64,000 nt of DNA from Aurantiochytrium sp. KH105 (lineage: Eukaryota; Sar; Bigyra; Thraustochytrida; Thraustochytriidae): contig BGKB01000071.1 of the NCBI GenBank assembly GCA_003116975.1, positions 247,180 to 311,179 of the forward strand. The letters run 5' to 3'. Position numbers and translations under genes: made by a program. The stretch's first letter is position 1. Every line of letters starts with the position of its first letter. The notes below the pieces were generated by a model. The model worked only from the letters and a program-made list of their open reading frames with translations. It did not search any database and was not told the origin of the DNA. This document shows, piece after piece, positions 30,801-40,813 of this stretch.

Positions 30801-33800
30801 GATGGGAATGGTCTCATTGAGGTAGAGCGCCGCGGAAAGCCTGCCATTTGCGTACCCGCGCTCGTCAAAGCCACCCTTGTACACGATGTGCACTACAAGC
30901 TGAATAACGACGAGGTCGTGAGGCATGAAGAAAGAATGCACGCGACCTTGTCGAAAATTTAGAACCTGCTCATCAACATGATAGAGCCGCGTCCACGAGT
31001 CGCGAAGCAGAACTGCCGTCTTATCGTCGTCAGCCTCGAGACGATCTTCCTCTTGCAGGGTAAGCCGATAGTGTTCTGCGGAGTTGAAGACACGGTACTG
31101 CTTTTCGCCTTTGCGCCGTAGTCTCGCGTTGACACGATCGAGCCGCAGGAGCTCGTCTGGGTCATTGCCAAAGGAAAAACGCTGAATCAGCTGATAAGCC
31201 CGCATCTGGGCAACACTTCGTATGAACGGTAGGGCGAGATTTAGTTCTTCGGGAAGCTCGTAAAGGACGTCGACGATCTCATCCGTGAGCTCCGTTGGCC
31301 TGTAGTGCCGATAGTTGTGGACGTCTTCCTCCACATAGAGCTCGGAGTAGCGGTTAATGCACATATCAAGCGCGATCCATTCACGCTCATCTTGTGTCCT
31401 CGCCATTGGTGGTTTCCTCCGTACCTCACTGGCTAGATCTGCGTGAAACGTCTGTCTCGTGAAACCTGCTTTCTTGCCTGCACCACCGTTCCTGTCACCA
31501 CCTGCGGATTTGCCCTTCGAAGAGCTAAAGACGAGATCATCTTGGTACTCATCGTCTCCATTCAGAGCCCCACTCTGAAGTTTCTCCTTATTTGCCTCTT
31601 CCTCTTGCTGTTGCTGATAGTCTGCTTGCGCCTTTCGTTTGATTTCCCCCGAACGAAAGAGTACGAGAGCGCCACTTATAAATTTGCGCTGCGCCACGAC
31701 ATTGGCACGATCTCGCTGCAATTGGGCGAGTCGACTGTCAACCCGGGTGATGCTTTCTTCCTGGGAAGTCACCTCCTCAGCCATGTACTCGATACGCTCC
31801 GCAATCGTCAGGCGCTCACTCGTCAAGTAGTTGATCAGTTCCGAGGTCCGAATACGTTGCATAACACCCGCCTGCCAAATGGAGCTGTCACAGTACTTGG
31901 TGTCAATGTGTCGGCAGCGCTCGAGCTCATCTTCAATATCCTGCAAACGCGCTTGAGCAATCTCATGGAGGCCTGTGATACTATGGTGTTGACGCACAGC
32001 CTCTTTGCGCCGAACACGCAACGATGCGTTTTCCTCGTCGAGCTCTTGTAGTAAACCTGTGAGGCGAGCGACCATATCGTCCATCTCATTTGCGCGCCGC
32101 TGCAGAATGATAGCGTCCGTCTGAATTCTGCTGTTCACCTTGCTAATATCGCTTTGCATGTCTTTCAGCTTGACGTTGATGGCGTGAACCAGCGAGACGG
32201 TCTCATCTCGACTCTTGACCACATCCCCGAGCTCTGCGCTGGCCTGCTCAGCTTTACGCATGCGCTGTCGACTCGCTTTGCCTCTTGCACCCACGTGAGC
32301 AGTGGCGCGCAAAAGAATAATGGCACGCTCGAGCTCGGCAACGCGTTTGGCGCTTGTATCACGCTGTGCTTGGGTGTCCTTGATCTTTGCGAGAAGTGCC
32401 TGTGAATGTTCAATGTCAAGAGCCTGTCGTTGCGCGATTCGGATGAAGTCTAGGCGAATCTTGGATGCTCCGGATACTGAGCTGCCAAGAACAGCTGTCG
32501 TTTCCATGCCATCCTCTAGCGCGTTGATGGCCGCTTCTGCATCATCGTCGAGAAGGACCTGCCGTGTAAGGTATCGTTTCGTTTTATCGCGCTCGAGCTT
32601 CCTCTTCACTTGGTCTTCCTCGCGCGCCTTATCCGTGTCGCGAGCTTTTTGCAGCTCTTCAAGCCTCTCCTTTACCAAAGCTTGTTGCTTGATCCATCTC
32701 TGCTCTTCACGCCAGGTGCGTCGGAGGTCTTTCGAGAAGCTGTCAGCGTCCATCATCATAGATCGTTCTTCAGCCTCAGTTGGGCGATTTTTCCAAAAAA
32801 GCTCCATGCGGAGTCGCTTGGCCTCCTTTTGACGCAAAGCTTCGCGCTCTGCCCTCTCCCGCTCAATGGTGTCTCGAGATCGAGATCGAGCACGAGCTTT
32901 GCCGCGCCGTTGCGCACCGGCCTGGGTGCTTAAGTCCTCTTCATCCTCGTCTTCATTATCATCAGACTCCGAACTCGAGTCCGTATTGGACTTGTTGTGA
33001 TGGCGGCCTTTTCGTCTGCGCTGTGAGCGATGACGGCGACTGTGGGTACGATCAAGCTCGGCGAGACCGTCGGCGTCATCCTCCTGGGGAGATCCTTCAA
33101 TGACCTGGCTTGGTGTTGTCACTGCTTCCTCTGAATCTTCCGTTGGAGCTTCTGGGCCAGCAGGTGATGCAATTTCCTGCTCTTGCTTTTCGGCAATCAG
33201 CTGGATGTCATTAATGTTGCGAAGTATACCATAAATTTGGTCAAAGAGATTGCTCATAAAATCTTGGCGGGACGACCAAACATTGTGTCCGGCTATAAGC
33301 CACATGACATGGTTTTGTACTTGGTCCTGGTGCCGAATGCAATCACGTAGCGAGCTGGAAACTGTACGCGGCGCACCACGCGTGTTCAGAATGGTCTCAA
33401 CGTGCATTGGTAGCACGAGTCTACTTTCTGTAGACTGAACAAGGACCATGGGCACGCGAAGAAGATGAAGAGCACTTCGAAGGTCTAGAAATTCCGTTCG
33501 GAGACTTGCGAGAATCCGCGACGCCTCGGGATGAACCTCTTCTGCAAGCGATGATCGAGAGGCTCGTAGCAAGGTCCTGTCAACGTGAGCAAACCCGTTC
33601 ACGCTGACAACAGCCTGCAAATTGGTACATTTTCGGTACGCGGCCATGTGCATGGCAACATTCGCTCCAACGCCAACGCCAGCGAGCACCCATGGCCGTT
33701 TTCGTCCTTTGCCTACACCAAGGTGATCCATGAGTCGATGCAGCCAGTTGGACAGAAGGACATTGCTCGGAGGTATGGCTGCTGGCCGAGTGTCCTTGAA

Positions 33801-34826
33801 GAGGCTCACGAGGATAACGCGAAGCCCTTTTTGCGCGGTAGTCCGCGCAAAGTCCCGCAATTCTGGAAATGGTTCCAGACAGTCTTCGACGAGGACGATG
33901 TCGACAAGATCTCGCACTGTGGATGAATAGACTTGAGCGTAGTCCTCAAAACTGAGATCAAGGCCGCCAGAGGAGTTCGCGTCAGCTTCTGCTTTGGAAT
34001 TTCCGGCAGCAGAAGCCCCATTCGCATCTTCGACGCGACCATTGCTCTTGGGAGTATGCGCGATTACATTTCGTATACACTTTGCAAAGGTAACGTGCTC
34101 CGCAAAGCAAAAGGTCGGCAAGCGCAGACACGTGGGTTCGCGTTGCTTTGAGCGGGGTCCTCTTCTCTTTTTGGTGGGACTTGAAGGGGAAGACGAAGGA
34201 AAACCCGCTTTCGTTCGCGCAGCATGGTCGTCTTCCTGATACAGCGCAAATCGGGCGGTCAGGCCCTTGATTGTGTGCTGCGGAGACCACGTGTTGAGGA
34301 AGTTTGTCAAGCGGTCGAGAACCTGTACCAGGTCAGGATCACTGCAAAGCGAGAACATCGGGTAGTCGAGGGGGACCAGGTGCTTGGTTGGCGGCGTGTA
34401 CCCTTGCACGCAGACGATTTGTCTTTGCCACTCGAGACTGCTGAAAACCTCAAAGAGTCGAGTCACGGATAGCTCCTCGCATTCACCCGACGTATACCAA
34501 ATGAGGCATTGATTGTACGTAGTGCTCATTTTCAGGACAACGTCGAGAAGAACCCTGGGGTCGTCCATGGCTAGTAGTTCAAATGTTGCATCTCCAGAGG
34601 CCGCATCGGCGCGCATCAATTTTCGTGGGGCGCCAGACTCATAAAGCAAGGTATCAGGAATTGCGCAAGGAAAGTGTTCCTTGCCATCGTCGCCCTCGCT
34701 GCTGCCGCCGCTATCGGCACCACGGGCCCTTTGCGCTTTCATAGTCCTGCACCATTTATCGCCTGCTGTCCAAAGCGCTCGAAGCACCCATAGGCTTGCT
34801 TCATTGTCTTCGAGGGCGTTGTCCAT
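27855..34826 (-). CDS. 2,323-aa IQ-motif coiled-coil protein with alpha/beta-hydrolase-like N-terminal region
   Basis: One uninterrupted frame from the ATG at 34824-34826. Residues about 300-560 resemble an alpha/beta-hydrolase: VLAGVGVGANVAMHMAA sits where a nucleophile elbow GxSxG would be, but the Ser position is Gly (about residue 385), and a later MWLIAGHNVWS could be the His region. Long coiled coils follow (about 640-1130). A globular block contains EREWIALDMCINRYSELYVE and a beta-rich stretch ending GRYQVVVGAASL (about 1140-1440), then more coiled coil, an acidic run (about 1790-1820), and two IQ motifs near 2200 (IKIQSVARGHLGRR) and 2242 (IALQRVFRGFQARK). The IQ motifs imply calmodulin binding. 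I do not recognise the whole architecture; a cytoskeletal or flagellar scaffold is a guess. It diverges from the PP2C/cNMP gene. Confidence 0.8.
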   Translation of the reverse strand: MDNALEDNEASLWVLRALWTAGDKWCRTMKAQRARGADSGGSSEGDDGKEHFPCAIPDTLLYESGAPRKLMRADAASGDATFELLAMDDPRVLLDVVLKMSTTYNQCLIWYTSGECEELSVTRLFEVFSSLEWQRQIVCVQGYTPPTKHLVPLDYPMFSLCSDPDLVQVLDRLTNFLNTWSPQHTIKGLTARFALYQEDDHAARTKAGFPSSSPSSPTKKRRGPRSKQREPTCLRLPTFCFAEHVTFAKCIRNVIAHTPKSNGRVEDANGASAAGNSKAEADANSSGGLDLSFEDYAQVYSSTVRDLVDIVLVEDCLEPFPELRDFARTTAQKGLRVILVSLFKDTRPAAIPPSNVLLSNWLHRLMDHLGVGKGRKRPWVLAGVGVGANVAMHMAAYRKCTNLQAVVSVNGFAHVDRTLLRASRSSLAEEVHPEASRILASLRTEFLDLRSALHLLRVPMVLVQSTESRLVLPMHVETILNTRGAPRTVSSSLRDCIRHQDQVQNHVMWLIAGHNVWSSRQDFMSNLFDQIYGILRNINDIQLIAEKQEQEIASPAGPEAPTEDSEEAVTTPSQVIEGSPQEDDADGLAELDRTHSRRHRSQRRRKGRHHNKSNTDSSSESDDNEDEDEEDLSTQAGAQRRGKARARSRSRDTIERERAEREALRQKEAKRLRMELFWKNRPTEAEERSMMMDADSFSKDLRRTWREEQRWIKQQALVKERLEELQKARDTDKAREEDQVKRKLERDKTKRYLTRQVLLDDDAEAAINALEDGMETTAVLGSSVSGASKIRLDFIRIAQRQALDIEHSQALLAKIKDTQAQRDTSAKRVAELERAIILLRATAHVGARGKASRQRMRKAEQASAELGDVVKSRDETVSLVHAINVKLKDMQSDISKVNSRIQTDAIILQRRANEMDDMVARLTGLLQELDEENASLRVRRKEAVRQHHSITGLHEIAQARLQDIEDELERCRHIDTKYCDSSIWQAGVMQRIRTSELINYLTSERLTIAERIEYMAEEVTSQEESITRVDSRLAQLQRDRANVVAQRKFISGALVLFRSGEIKRKAQADYQQQQEEEANKEKLQSGALNGDDEYQDDLVFSSSKGKSAGGDRNGGAGKKAGFTRQTFHADLASEVRRKPPMARTQDEREWIALDMCINRYSELYVEEDVHNYRHYRPTELTDEIVDVLYELPEELNLALPFIRSVAQMRAYQLIQRFSFGNDPDELLRLDRVNARLRRKGEKQYRVFNSAEHYRLTLQEEDRLEADDDKTAVLLRDSWTRLYHVDEQVLNFRQGRVHSFFMPHDLVVIQLVVHIVYKGGFDERGYANGRLSAALYLNETIPIGVCSQSHEVSLSSSDAMGRFTLIHDPEEDGIPLQHGRYQVVVGAASLTQYSITVLAETCKSIKSVEFDARSEALALHDRLIEIDEATEHLTVSLYLSERKLSLVAGIVKDAEARCESLENEMAMIARVLLKRREREELGPGFTPEKGQDEEDFEIDEETLKKCTAKNLSKLEREFDKWVRLAASRRTEHHDCRRGTADMANAKRELREEKATKTSRLAALKRMGMVTEEEIALGVASRTAKLSAAAERDRQNAQTAIENILSEQSNADACWSDAYLILHPESAIRAGDPDPSLQAPEGTCNREDLLALMFTETETLQGPKAIIMHHLLRERAHPLERGCLVEPMLREPRMLRHEKLTFDVKAAEVVTDVDRRCRLVLVELERANESKDAFMDSSVLHSSEQRFPIRILRKELNRELDRLLLLQVKEQETFILKELRRKERDSLILAQATKEDDLAELMSSSDEEDEEEEEDDGDENDEGDDGDNEIGNAKARKRQSKDDGNASDDDGDPDSTAARINAAKAKAAAERAFCQACNTSPCSYEPPVDLVKTEERKMELRKELEAVRRIDVNVKFVESTVARSVKQGGNSRMMRKDLLRELDAELISLERKIRLQIVDEELHMACASKSAFVETKALHGYKQVQWTQNVVLALENERGRLLGGEVVEELIDGVLDFMLEGWIFGERDSEVFKPATGDHDNEDNAGSTREPPAEKWASISRSVARRERRQKAVDMKADVKHQLDETENVLRFGIFTMTLMYFRAMTLLRKSRFDGRHGPGSHHRRRGANSIGMDAAAIAAERQRMQSTAAHVAGRKRAMDFAMEKASAGEKVRHARVEKRLEDERAKLQKRAQQARREATAAIKIQSVARGHLGRRAAVAWAARRLQIIALENLREAAAIALQRVFRGFQARKIAEDRRFELAEFVAAIRAAEAKEEEEEFFRQNPLQRIIHNARRLLRASRSPKPGIMDEGDDAILDPDPPGHF

Positions 34827-36008
34827 GCTTGGTCTTTGGTCTCAACGCTTCGGCATTCGAGGTTTGCTGCCTTTTTTATCTCCTCACGGGCCAAGACCGC
34901 ACCTGCGACCAGGGCCGCGGGCACGACCGCACGCTGCGAGCTCCAGTGGTCTCTGAGCTATGCAGTTTTCCCTTGGGACTGGGACGCTCTCCATCGTCCC
35001 AGCAACTTGAACATTCATGTCGGCGTGGCAACTAGGCCTTGCGGAGAAACGGTCTAACAGACCTTTGTTTCGGGCCTAAGTCAAGACGCACTCGCGCGCG
35101 AGAAAACCAAAAGGTGTGTTTCCCTAACTCCCCCACAGTGGACCTTTTGCCTCATGTCAACGACTCTCCTCGTACGGCGCGTCTTGGCGCGAGAAGGATG
35201 CACACGCACGGCCCTGGCAAAGAAACACGGAGGCTCGAATCTGGCCGGGAGATGGAAGCGCCAAGAATGCCTTGCGCGAGTGCGTGGTGGTATAGTATAG
35301 TAAAAGGCGAAGGTGGGTGGGGTCAGCAAGTCGCAGGTTGCCGAATTCAATAAAGTCGTTTCTGTCGATTCATCTTGACTGGGGCCATGAAACAAAATGA
35401 GAAAAGTCTCGACAAAGGGAGCAAAAGGAGGAAGAAAGGAAGAAGGGAGGGAGGGAAGCTTGAAAGTGGATCGACGCGGAGGATGGCAGCTTGAGATTGG
35501 TAGTGTAATGTTACCTTTTACCACCTTTTTCCATAGATAGAGAGGCTGAGAGGAGAACAGCCATCGACCATTAAACTGCGGCGCGGACCCACGGGAAGAA
35601 CATAGCCTGCGCCACTTGGCGCGGCCGAATGGACTTTTTGTCAGAGAAGCTAGCCGCTCAAGCTATCACCTTCTTCTGCCCAGCCCCCCCCCCCCAGGGT
35701 GCACATCATCACCACGAAGCTAAAGTCGAGACAGCGCGGCTCGTATTGCCGCAGACCAGGGTCATTGCGCATCTCACGCTCGCGCGCGGCGTAGCGCGCG
35801 TGGGTGCGTGAGGGAGCGAGGGAGCGAGGGAGCGAGCAGAGAGGCTCGCTTTGAGCATCGACGCATACGTGTAAAGGTGTCCGAGAGATCGCGTGCGAAA
35901 TTCGCGCGCGAGGCAGATCTCGCGAGATAGATTTCCGAGGCACCCTGGAGTGCAAAAACTTGTTGCACCAGCAAGCTTCACAAGAGCGCGCTCTCGCCTC
36001 ACGAAACG
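34827..36008. other. Divergent intergenic region (IQ giant / PP2C-cNMP gene)
   Basis: About 1.2 kb holding promoters of both genes. It contains a TATA-like tatagtatag near 35291, an aataaa at 35349-35354 of unclear use, a C12 run near 35684-35695 and GAGGGAGC repeats near 35811-35840. The short frames have no recognisable similarity. Confidence 0.55.
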
Positions 36009-39000
36009 ATGGGGTGCAGCGCGTCAGTGCAGGTGCCTGACGGCCCAACATCGCTTTCGAAAGGCGGATCTCCGCTGACCTCCAAACAAGCCATGGCGCA
36101 GATTCGTAAGATCGGTAAAACTGCGCCGCGAAAGAAGCTCGAAGAGGCTGGTACGTACGAGATCAAGGTTGACGGGAAACTCGTGCCTTTGCCCTTTGCA
36201 TACGTGTCCCAGACAGGTTACTACCCCGATGAGCTCGACAAAGCGAACCAGGATTCTCTTGTGACGCGAGAGGATATCGGCGGGAGGAACAAGGAGCTCG
36301 CCTATTTTGGTGTCTTTGATGGCCACGGGAAAGCAGGAGACCTGTGCTCCAATTATGTACGAGCCGAGCTCTGGGAGAATCTCGAAAATGAGCCTGCTTT
36401 TGCCGAGGGCGACCTTTTCAAAGCCCTGGTGGATGCGCATGTTCGTACCAACGAGGAAATGCATGAGCAAGAATCAATGCAGGCCTTTTCGGATATGATG
36501 AGCGGGACAACTGCGATTTCCGCACTCTTTGAGGGCGACCGCGTGTTCATCGCAAATGTGGGAGATTCGCGCGCGATTGCCATTGTTGAGCATGATGATA
36601 AGCTGGTGTCCGTTCCATTGTCAATTGACCAGACGCCCTTTCGCAAGGATGAGCGCGAACGCGTCAAGCAGCAGGGTGCTCGTGTACTGACCATGGCGCA
36701 GATTGAAGGCTTTCAAGATCCAGACGAGGACGAATATGGCGATGAAGACGACAATGACGGCGATCCACCGCGGCTGTGGGTTCAGCAAGGCAATTACCCT
36801 GGCACGGCCTTTACGCGGTCTCTGGGTGACCGTGTGGCCGAAACAATTGGAGTTCACGCAGTTCCGGAGGTTCTTGAGCGACAGCTTACAACCTCGGATC
36901 AGTACATTCTGCTCGCTTCGGATGGTGTGTTTGAGTTCATTACTTCGCAAAGCGTTGTGGACATCTTTAGTCGTTTCGAGCACGATCTGCTCAACGCCGC
37001 ACGCGCGATTGTTGCCGAAGCCTACCGCCAATGGTTGCAGTTTGAGACACGTACAGATGACATCACCTGCATTATTATTGATGTGCGCAGACTGGGCCAG
37101 AACCAGGTCAAGCTGCAGGAGCTGCTCAAGCGCAAAGGAAGCTACGGTGTCGAATTTCTCGCACAAGAGATCAGATCGCAGCAAGTTCAGCATTCACCGG
37201 ACCAGGCGCCCGCACCAGAAGCCGAGAGCGTGGGCGCGGACCCCAGCGAGGCACATTTCGACCCCGCGAAGCTTGTTCATCTCGCGTCCTTTCGTTTGGA
37301 TCGGGCACGGTCTTCCCTCCACGTGGCCAGCAGTACCGGGGAGGCCACGCCTGCGACGAAGAGCGACAAGAAGGATGCCATGCAAGAGCGAGGGCCCGAG
37401 GCGTTCATGTCGATGGAGTTGCGGCCCGTCCGGCGAAAGGTGGCCAACAACGTTGGTGTCGTGCACTTTGACCCGGCAGAGCTTGAGGGGTACGAGCTCC
37501 CCGTGCACGACAAGACTGAGGGCGAACTCGAGGAACTCGAGGAAGCCTTACGCTCGAACTACATGTTTGCGCATCTGAGTGAGGCCCAGCGGCGTCGGGC
37601 AGCGAGCGCGATGCAAAAGGTCGAGGTGAGCACCGATGATGTGATCATCAAGCAATTTGACAAGGGTGACCAGTTCTACGTAGCAACGAGCGGGCGATAT
37701 GCAGTTGAAGTGGCGGTGAACAAGATGATGGAAGATTGTGCAGGCAAGATGATTCCCATTGAGGGCGAGTTTGAGGCGCCTCGCGAGATTATGGAGTACA
37801 ATTGCGAGGGTGGATTCGCTCAGAGCTTTGGTGAGCTGGCGCTCATGTACAATAAGCCTCGTGCGGCAACGATCACGGCACGGAGCGACGGTACATTGTG
37901 GGCATTGGAGCGCAAGGCCTTTCACTCTGTGCTCATGCGCGACTCGGCTCATCGCTTGGTCAAGGTGTTACGCAAGGTCCAGGCCTTTAAATCGCTCACG
38001 TACAATGAAGTTGCGCGTCTTGTGGACCTTCTCACAGAGTTGCGCTTCAAGAAGGGCGAGTACATTGTGAAGCAGGGTGATTTGGGCGACTCCTTTTACG
38101 TCATCAAGCAAGGTCGCGCCAAGGTCACGATAGACTCGGGAGACGGAGAGGAGAAGGAAGTAATGCGGCTCTCCGAGTACGAGTACTTTGGCGAACGTGC
38201 ACTTTTGAACAAGGCTCCTCGTGCTGCAAATGTTGTTGCCACGGAGGATGTGGTTTGTCTGATGATCCGCAAGGAGCTCTTTGACGAAGTGCTGGGTCGC
38301 CTTCAGAACGTTCTGGCCAATGATGCGCGAGAGCGTGAGGCCGCTGCCGAGCAATATCACAATGTGAGCTCCCTCCAGGACCTCAAGGTCTTTCCCGGAA
38401 GCTTCCCCATCCACGAAGGTACCGTCTTTCGCGCGGCTGTTCGAGTAACCGTTGGCGAGGATACGAGCAGGGTAAAGTTTGTCTCACTTCGACGCATCCT
38501 ACAGCCCACGGGCGAGGAAGCTGGCGATATGCCTGCGCTCATCGCGAACGAGCTGGATATTCTCGGCAAGGTGGCCAAACCAACCTTACTGGCTCGTTTC
38601 GACAACCCGGACAAGCACGACATCACCTACCAAGTGTTTCAGCAAGAGTTTGTTTCGGACCTTGCAGCGCTCGTGTCAACGCGGCCCCTGGATTCGGCAT
38701 CTCAGATGCTCAAATTTGCGGTACGAAGCATTGGCGCTGGTCTTGTGCAGCTGCAGCAGCACCGGGGTATTCTCAGCCGAGGCATTTCGCCTGAAGGAAT
38801 TCTACTCGACATCAACGGACAGCTCTGCATTGCGGACTTTCGCTATGCCAAGGTGACTGCGGGCTCGCGCACGTTTACGGCATGCGGAGTTCCGGAATAC
38901 ATGGCTCCCGAAGTCATTTTGGGAACTGGCCATGGCTTTGCTGCAGACTGGTGGTCCCTGGGCATCCTCATAATTGAGGCCTGCACTGGGAAGAGTCCCT

Positions 39001-39332
39001 TTGCGGATATGCGTGAGCCAGATATGTACGCTTCCATCACATCGCAAACGTTCATTCAAGACTTTCTCGCGACGAAGCTGGGCGACGTGCACGGTCCCTG
39101 CAGCAAGCTCATTCGAGGTCTCCTGTCGTTCAATGCTGACTCGCGCTCGCTCTTTGTCCATGAGGACGAGATGGACAATGTGCCCTTCCTTGCTCGCATC
39201 AAGCTGCGCGACTCGCCTCTTTCGCAGGCCGCGAAGGAGATCGCTTCTAATCTCATGAGGGCCGAGGCCAACAGCAGCGGCAGTTCCTTGCTTGTGTCGC
39301 CCATCCACAACAGCGCTGAGGGGCGCTTTTAG
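36009..39332 (+). CDS. PP2C phosphatase - two cyclic-nucleotide-binding domains - kinase-like fusion protein
   Basis: 1,107 residues starting MGCSAS, a plausible N-myristoylation/palmitoylation site. Residues about 65-385 are a PP2C phosphatase with intact DGHG (about 103), GDSRA and SLGD motifs and an acidic metal site DGVFEF. Two cNMP domains follow (about 517-640 and 655-777), with FGELALMYNKPRAATI and FGERALLNKAPRAANV, i.e. full phosphate-binding cassettes. Residues about 800-1064 are AGC/PKG-kinase-like (CGVPEYMAPEVILG, ADWWSLGILI). The catalytic loop is SRGISPEGILLD (Gly about 925 where HRD has Asp), DFG is DFR (943-945), and the VAIK Lys position appears to be Arg (about 828). Land plants have the same domain order (Arabidopsis At2g20050 type). 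Expected role: cGMP/cAMP-responsive membrane-linked phosphatase, with the kinase domain possibly inactive. Confidence 0.93.
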   Translation: MGCSASVQVPDGPTSLSKGGSPLTSKQAMAQIRKIGKTAPRKKLEEAGTYEIKVDGKLVPLPFAYVSQTGYYPDELDKANQDSLVTREDIGGRNKELAYFGVFDGHGKAGDLCSNYVRAELWENLENEPAFAEGDLFKALVDAHVRTNEEMHEQESMQAFSDMMSGTTAISALFEGDRVFIANVGDSRAIAIVEHDDKLVSVPLSIDQTPFRKDERERVKQQGARVLTMAQIEGFQDPDEDEYGDEDDNDGDPPRLWVQQGNYPGTAFTRSLGDRVAETIGVHAVPEVLERQLTTSDQYILLASDGVFEFITSQSVVDIFSRFEHDLLNAARAIVAEAYRQWLQFETRTDDITCIIIDVRRLGQNQVKLQELLKRKGSYGVEFLAQEIRSQQVQHSPDQAPAPEAESVGADPSEAHFDPAKLVHLASFRLDRARSSLHVASSTGEATPATKSDKKDAMQERGPEAFMSMELRPVRRKVANNVGVVHFDPAELEGYELPVHDKTEGELEELEEALRSNYMFAHLSEAQRRRAASAMQKVEVSTDDVIIKQFDKGDQFYVATSGRYAVEVAVNKMMEDCAGKMIPIEGEFEAPREIMEYNCEGGFAQSFGELALMYNKPRAATITARSDGTLWALERKAFHSVLMRDSAHRLVKVLRKVQAFKSLTYNEVARLVDLLTELRFKKGEYIVKQGDLGDSFYVIKQGRAKVTIDSGDGEEKEVMRLSEYEYFGERALLNKAPRAANVVATEDVVCLMIRKELFDEVLGRLQNVLANDAREREAAAEQYHNVSSLQDLKVFPGSFPIHEGTVFRAAVRVTVGEDTSRVKFVSLRRILQPTGEEAGDMPALIANELDILGKVAKPTLLARFDNPDKHDITYQVFQQEFVSDLAALVSTRPLDSASQMLKFAVRSIGAGLVQLQQHRGILSRGISPEGILLDINGQLCIADFRYAKVTAGSRTFTACGVPEYMAPEVILGTGHGFAADWWSLGILIIEACTGKSPFADMREPDMYASITSQTFIQDFLATKLGDVHGPCSKLIRGLLSFNADSRSLFVHEDEMDNVPFLARIKLRDSPLSQAAKEIASNLMRAEANSSGSSLLVSPIHNSAEGRF

Positions 39333-40463
39333 TCGCAGCCGCGCACGTTTTCGTTTTGCATAGTTCTCCCTTTTTATAAATGAATCTCACCTCCTACAGC
39401 AGGCACCACGATCAAGTGCGGAATGAGGGACGGACACCAACTCCACTCCTCTTCTCTCTCGAGAATCGTTCTCCGCCGTCTCCGCCACGATGTGGGGCCG
39501 TAAGGCGAGCGACACGATCTCAAGAGGAACGGGGACGCCTGCCACACCACTCGCACTCGCAGTCGCAGCGGTCACTGCCGCGCTCACGCTTTCGCTGCAG
39601 CTGCCGCGAGGAGCGCGCAGGCCGGGGGTCGCCGGCGACCTCGTGGCAGCGGCGGCCGGACCGGGCCTGCGTACGCCACCTCGCGGGCGACCCGGGCGCT
39701 TCCGCTGGCTCCGCTTGCCAGCTGCCCTGGCCGCCCTGGCGAGCCCGCCGCGGCAGGCGGCAGCGGCAGCAGCGGCGCTGCCGCGGCGAGCGTTTGCGAG
39801 AGCGGCGTTCGCGCGCGCGATGGCGGGGTCTCGGTCGATCGCGCAGATGTGACGAATGAGTCGACCGAGACGTATCCATCCCATCACCTCACGCGGCGAG
39901 CGGCCCACCGCGCTGTGCCGGGCCGCGGGAGGCGAGAGCGCCGCGGCGCGGAGTCTGCGCCGCGCGCGACTGCGAGCATGGACGACGGGACGCGCATGGG
40001 TGGATGCGGGTCGCTGTCGCTCGCGGAAAGAAGAAGGGCTCCAGGCGACGCGAGGAAAGAATTTCCGGATCGCTCTGGCCATCGCAGCTGCGACCTGCGA
40101 CACCCTGCGAGCTGCGAGCAGTGGGCGAGCGCTGCGGCCGCGCCCCCGCCCTGCGCGCCGCGGACGGGCGGCGGCTGCCTCGGGCGCGGCGCCGAGGAAA
40201 GCTGATTGCGTTGTATGCATGCATGCGTGTTCGGAAGCATGCATGGCGTGCATGTATGTATGTAGTATGTGTGTACGAGCGGCGAGGGAGGCGATAAATT
40301 TTTATTTTTATTTTATTTTATTTTATTTTACGCGGGGGTTTGCAGGCGCAAGTGCAGCCCGCAGGTGCTGCAAGTGCAGAATGCGCGGCATAGCGCTGTT
40401 GCAGGCGGCGGCTGCCAATGGAGAACAGGCGCCTCCCGGATTGCCTGCGTGCCTGGCCACACA

Positions 40464-40516
40464 CAGAAAGAAAGAAAGAAAGAAAGGAAGGAAGGAAGGA
40501 AGGAAGGAAGAAAGGA
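40464..40516 (+). repeat. (GAAA)n/(GGAA)n purine tract
   Basis: A strand-biased run of gaaa units turning into ggaa units. It can form triplex DNA and is translated by chance into Lys/Arg-rich peptides. Confidence 0.85.
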
Positions 40517-40813
40517 GGGAGGAACAAAAACCGGAGGCGCGGCAGTAGCGCAGTTGCGGCGGTGCGTGCAAGTGGGTTATGCGCGCGCGGGAACACGGGT
40601 ATGGCGCGGCGGCAAGGGCTGCATGCGGTGGCAGCGCGCGACCAGTGGCCAGCCGGCGGGATCAGGCGATGACATGTGAATACGAGACTAGCAGGACCAG
40701 GAAAAGAAAAGAAGGGTGGTGGAAGGAGGCAAAGAAAGGGCAGGAAAGGCGTGAAATGCAAGATGCATGAAATGAATGTGAGGGAGGAGCGAATGATCGA
40801 TCGATCCATCGAA

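Noticed and set aside
39490-39852. 120-codon Ala/Arg-rich ORF with a hydrophobic stretch
   Set aside because: Long frames overlap it on both strands, which points to GC composition; no recognisable similarity.
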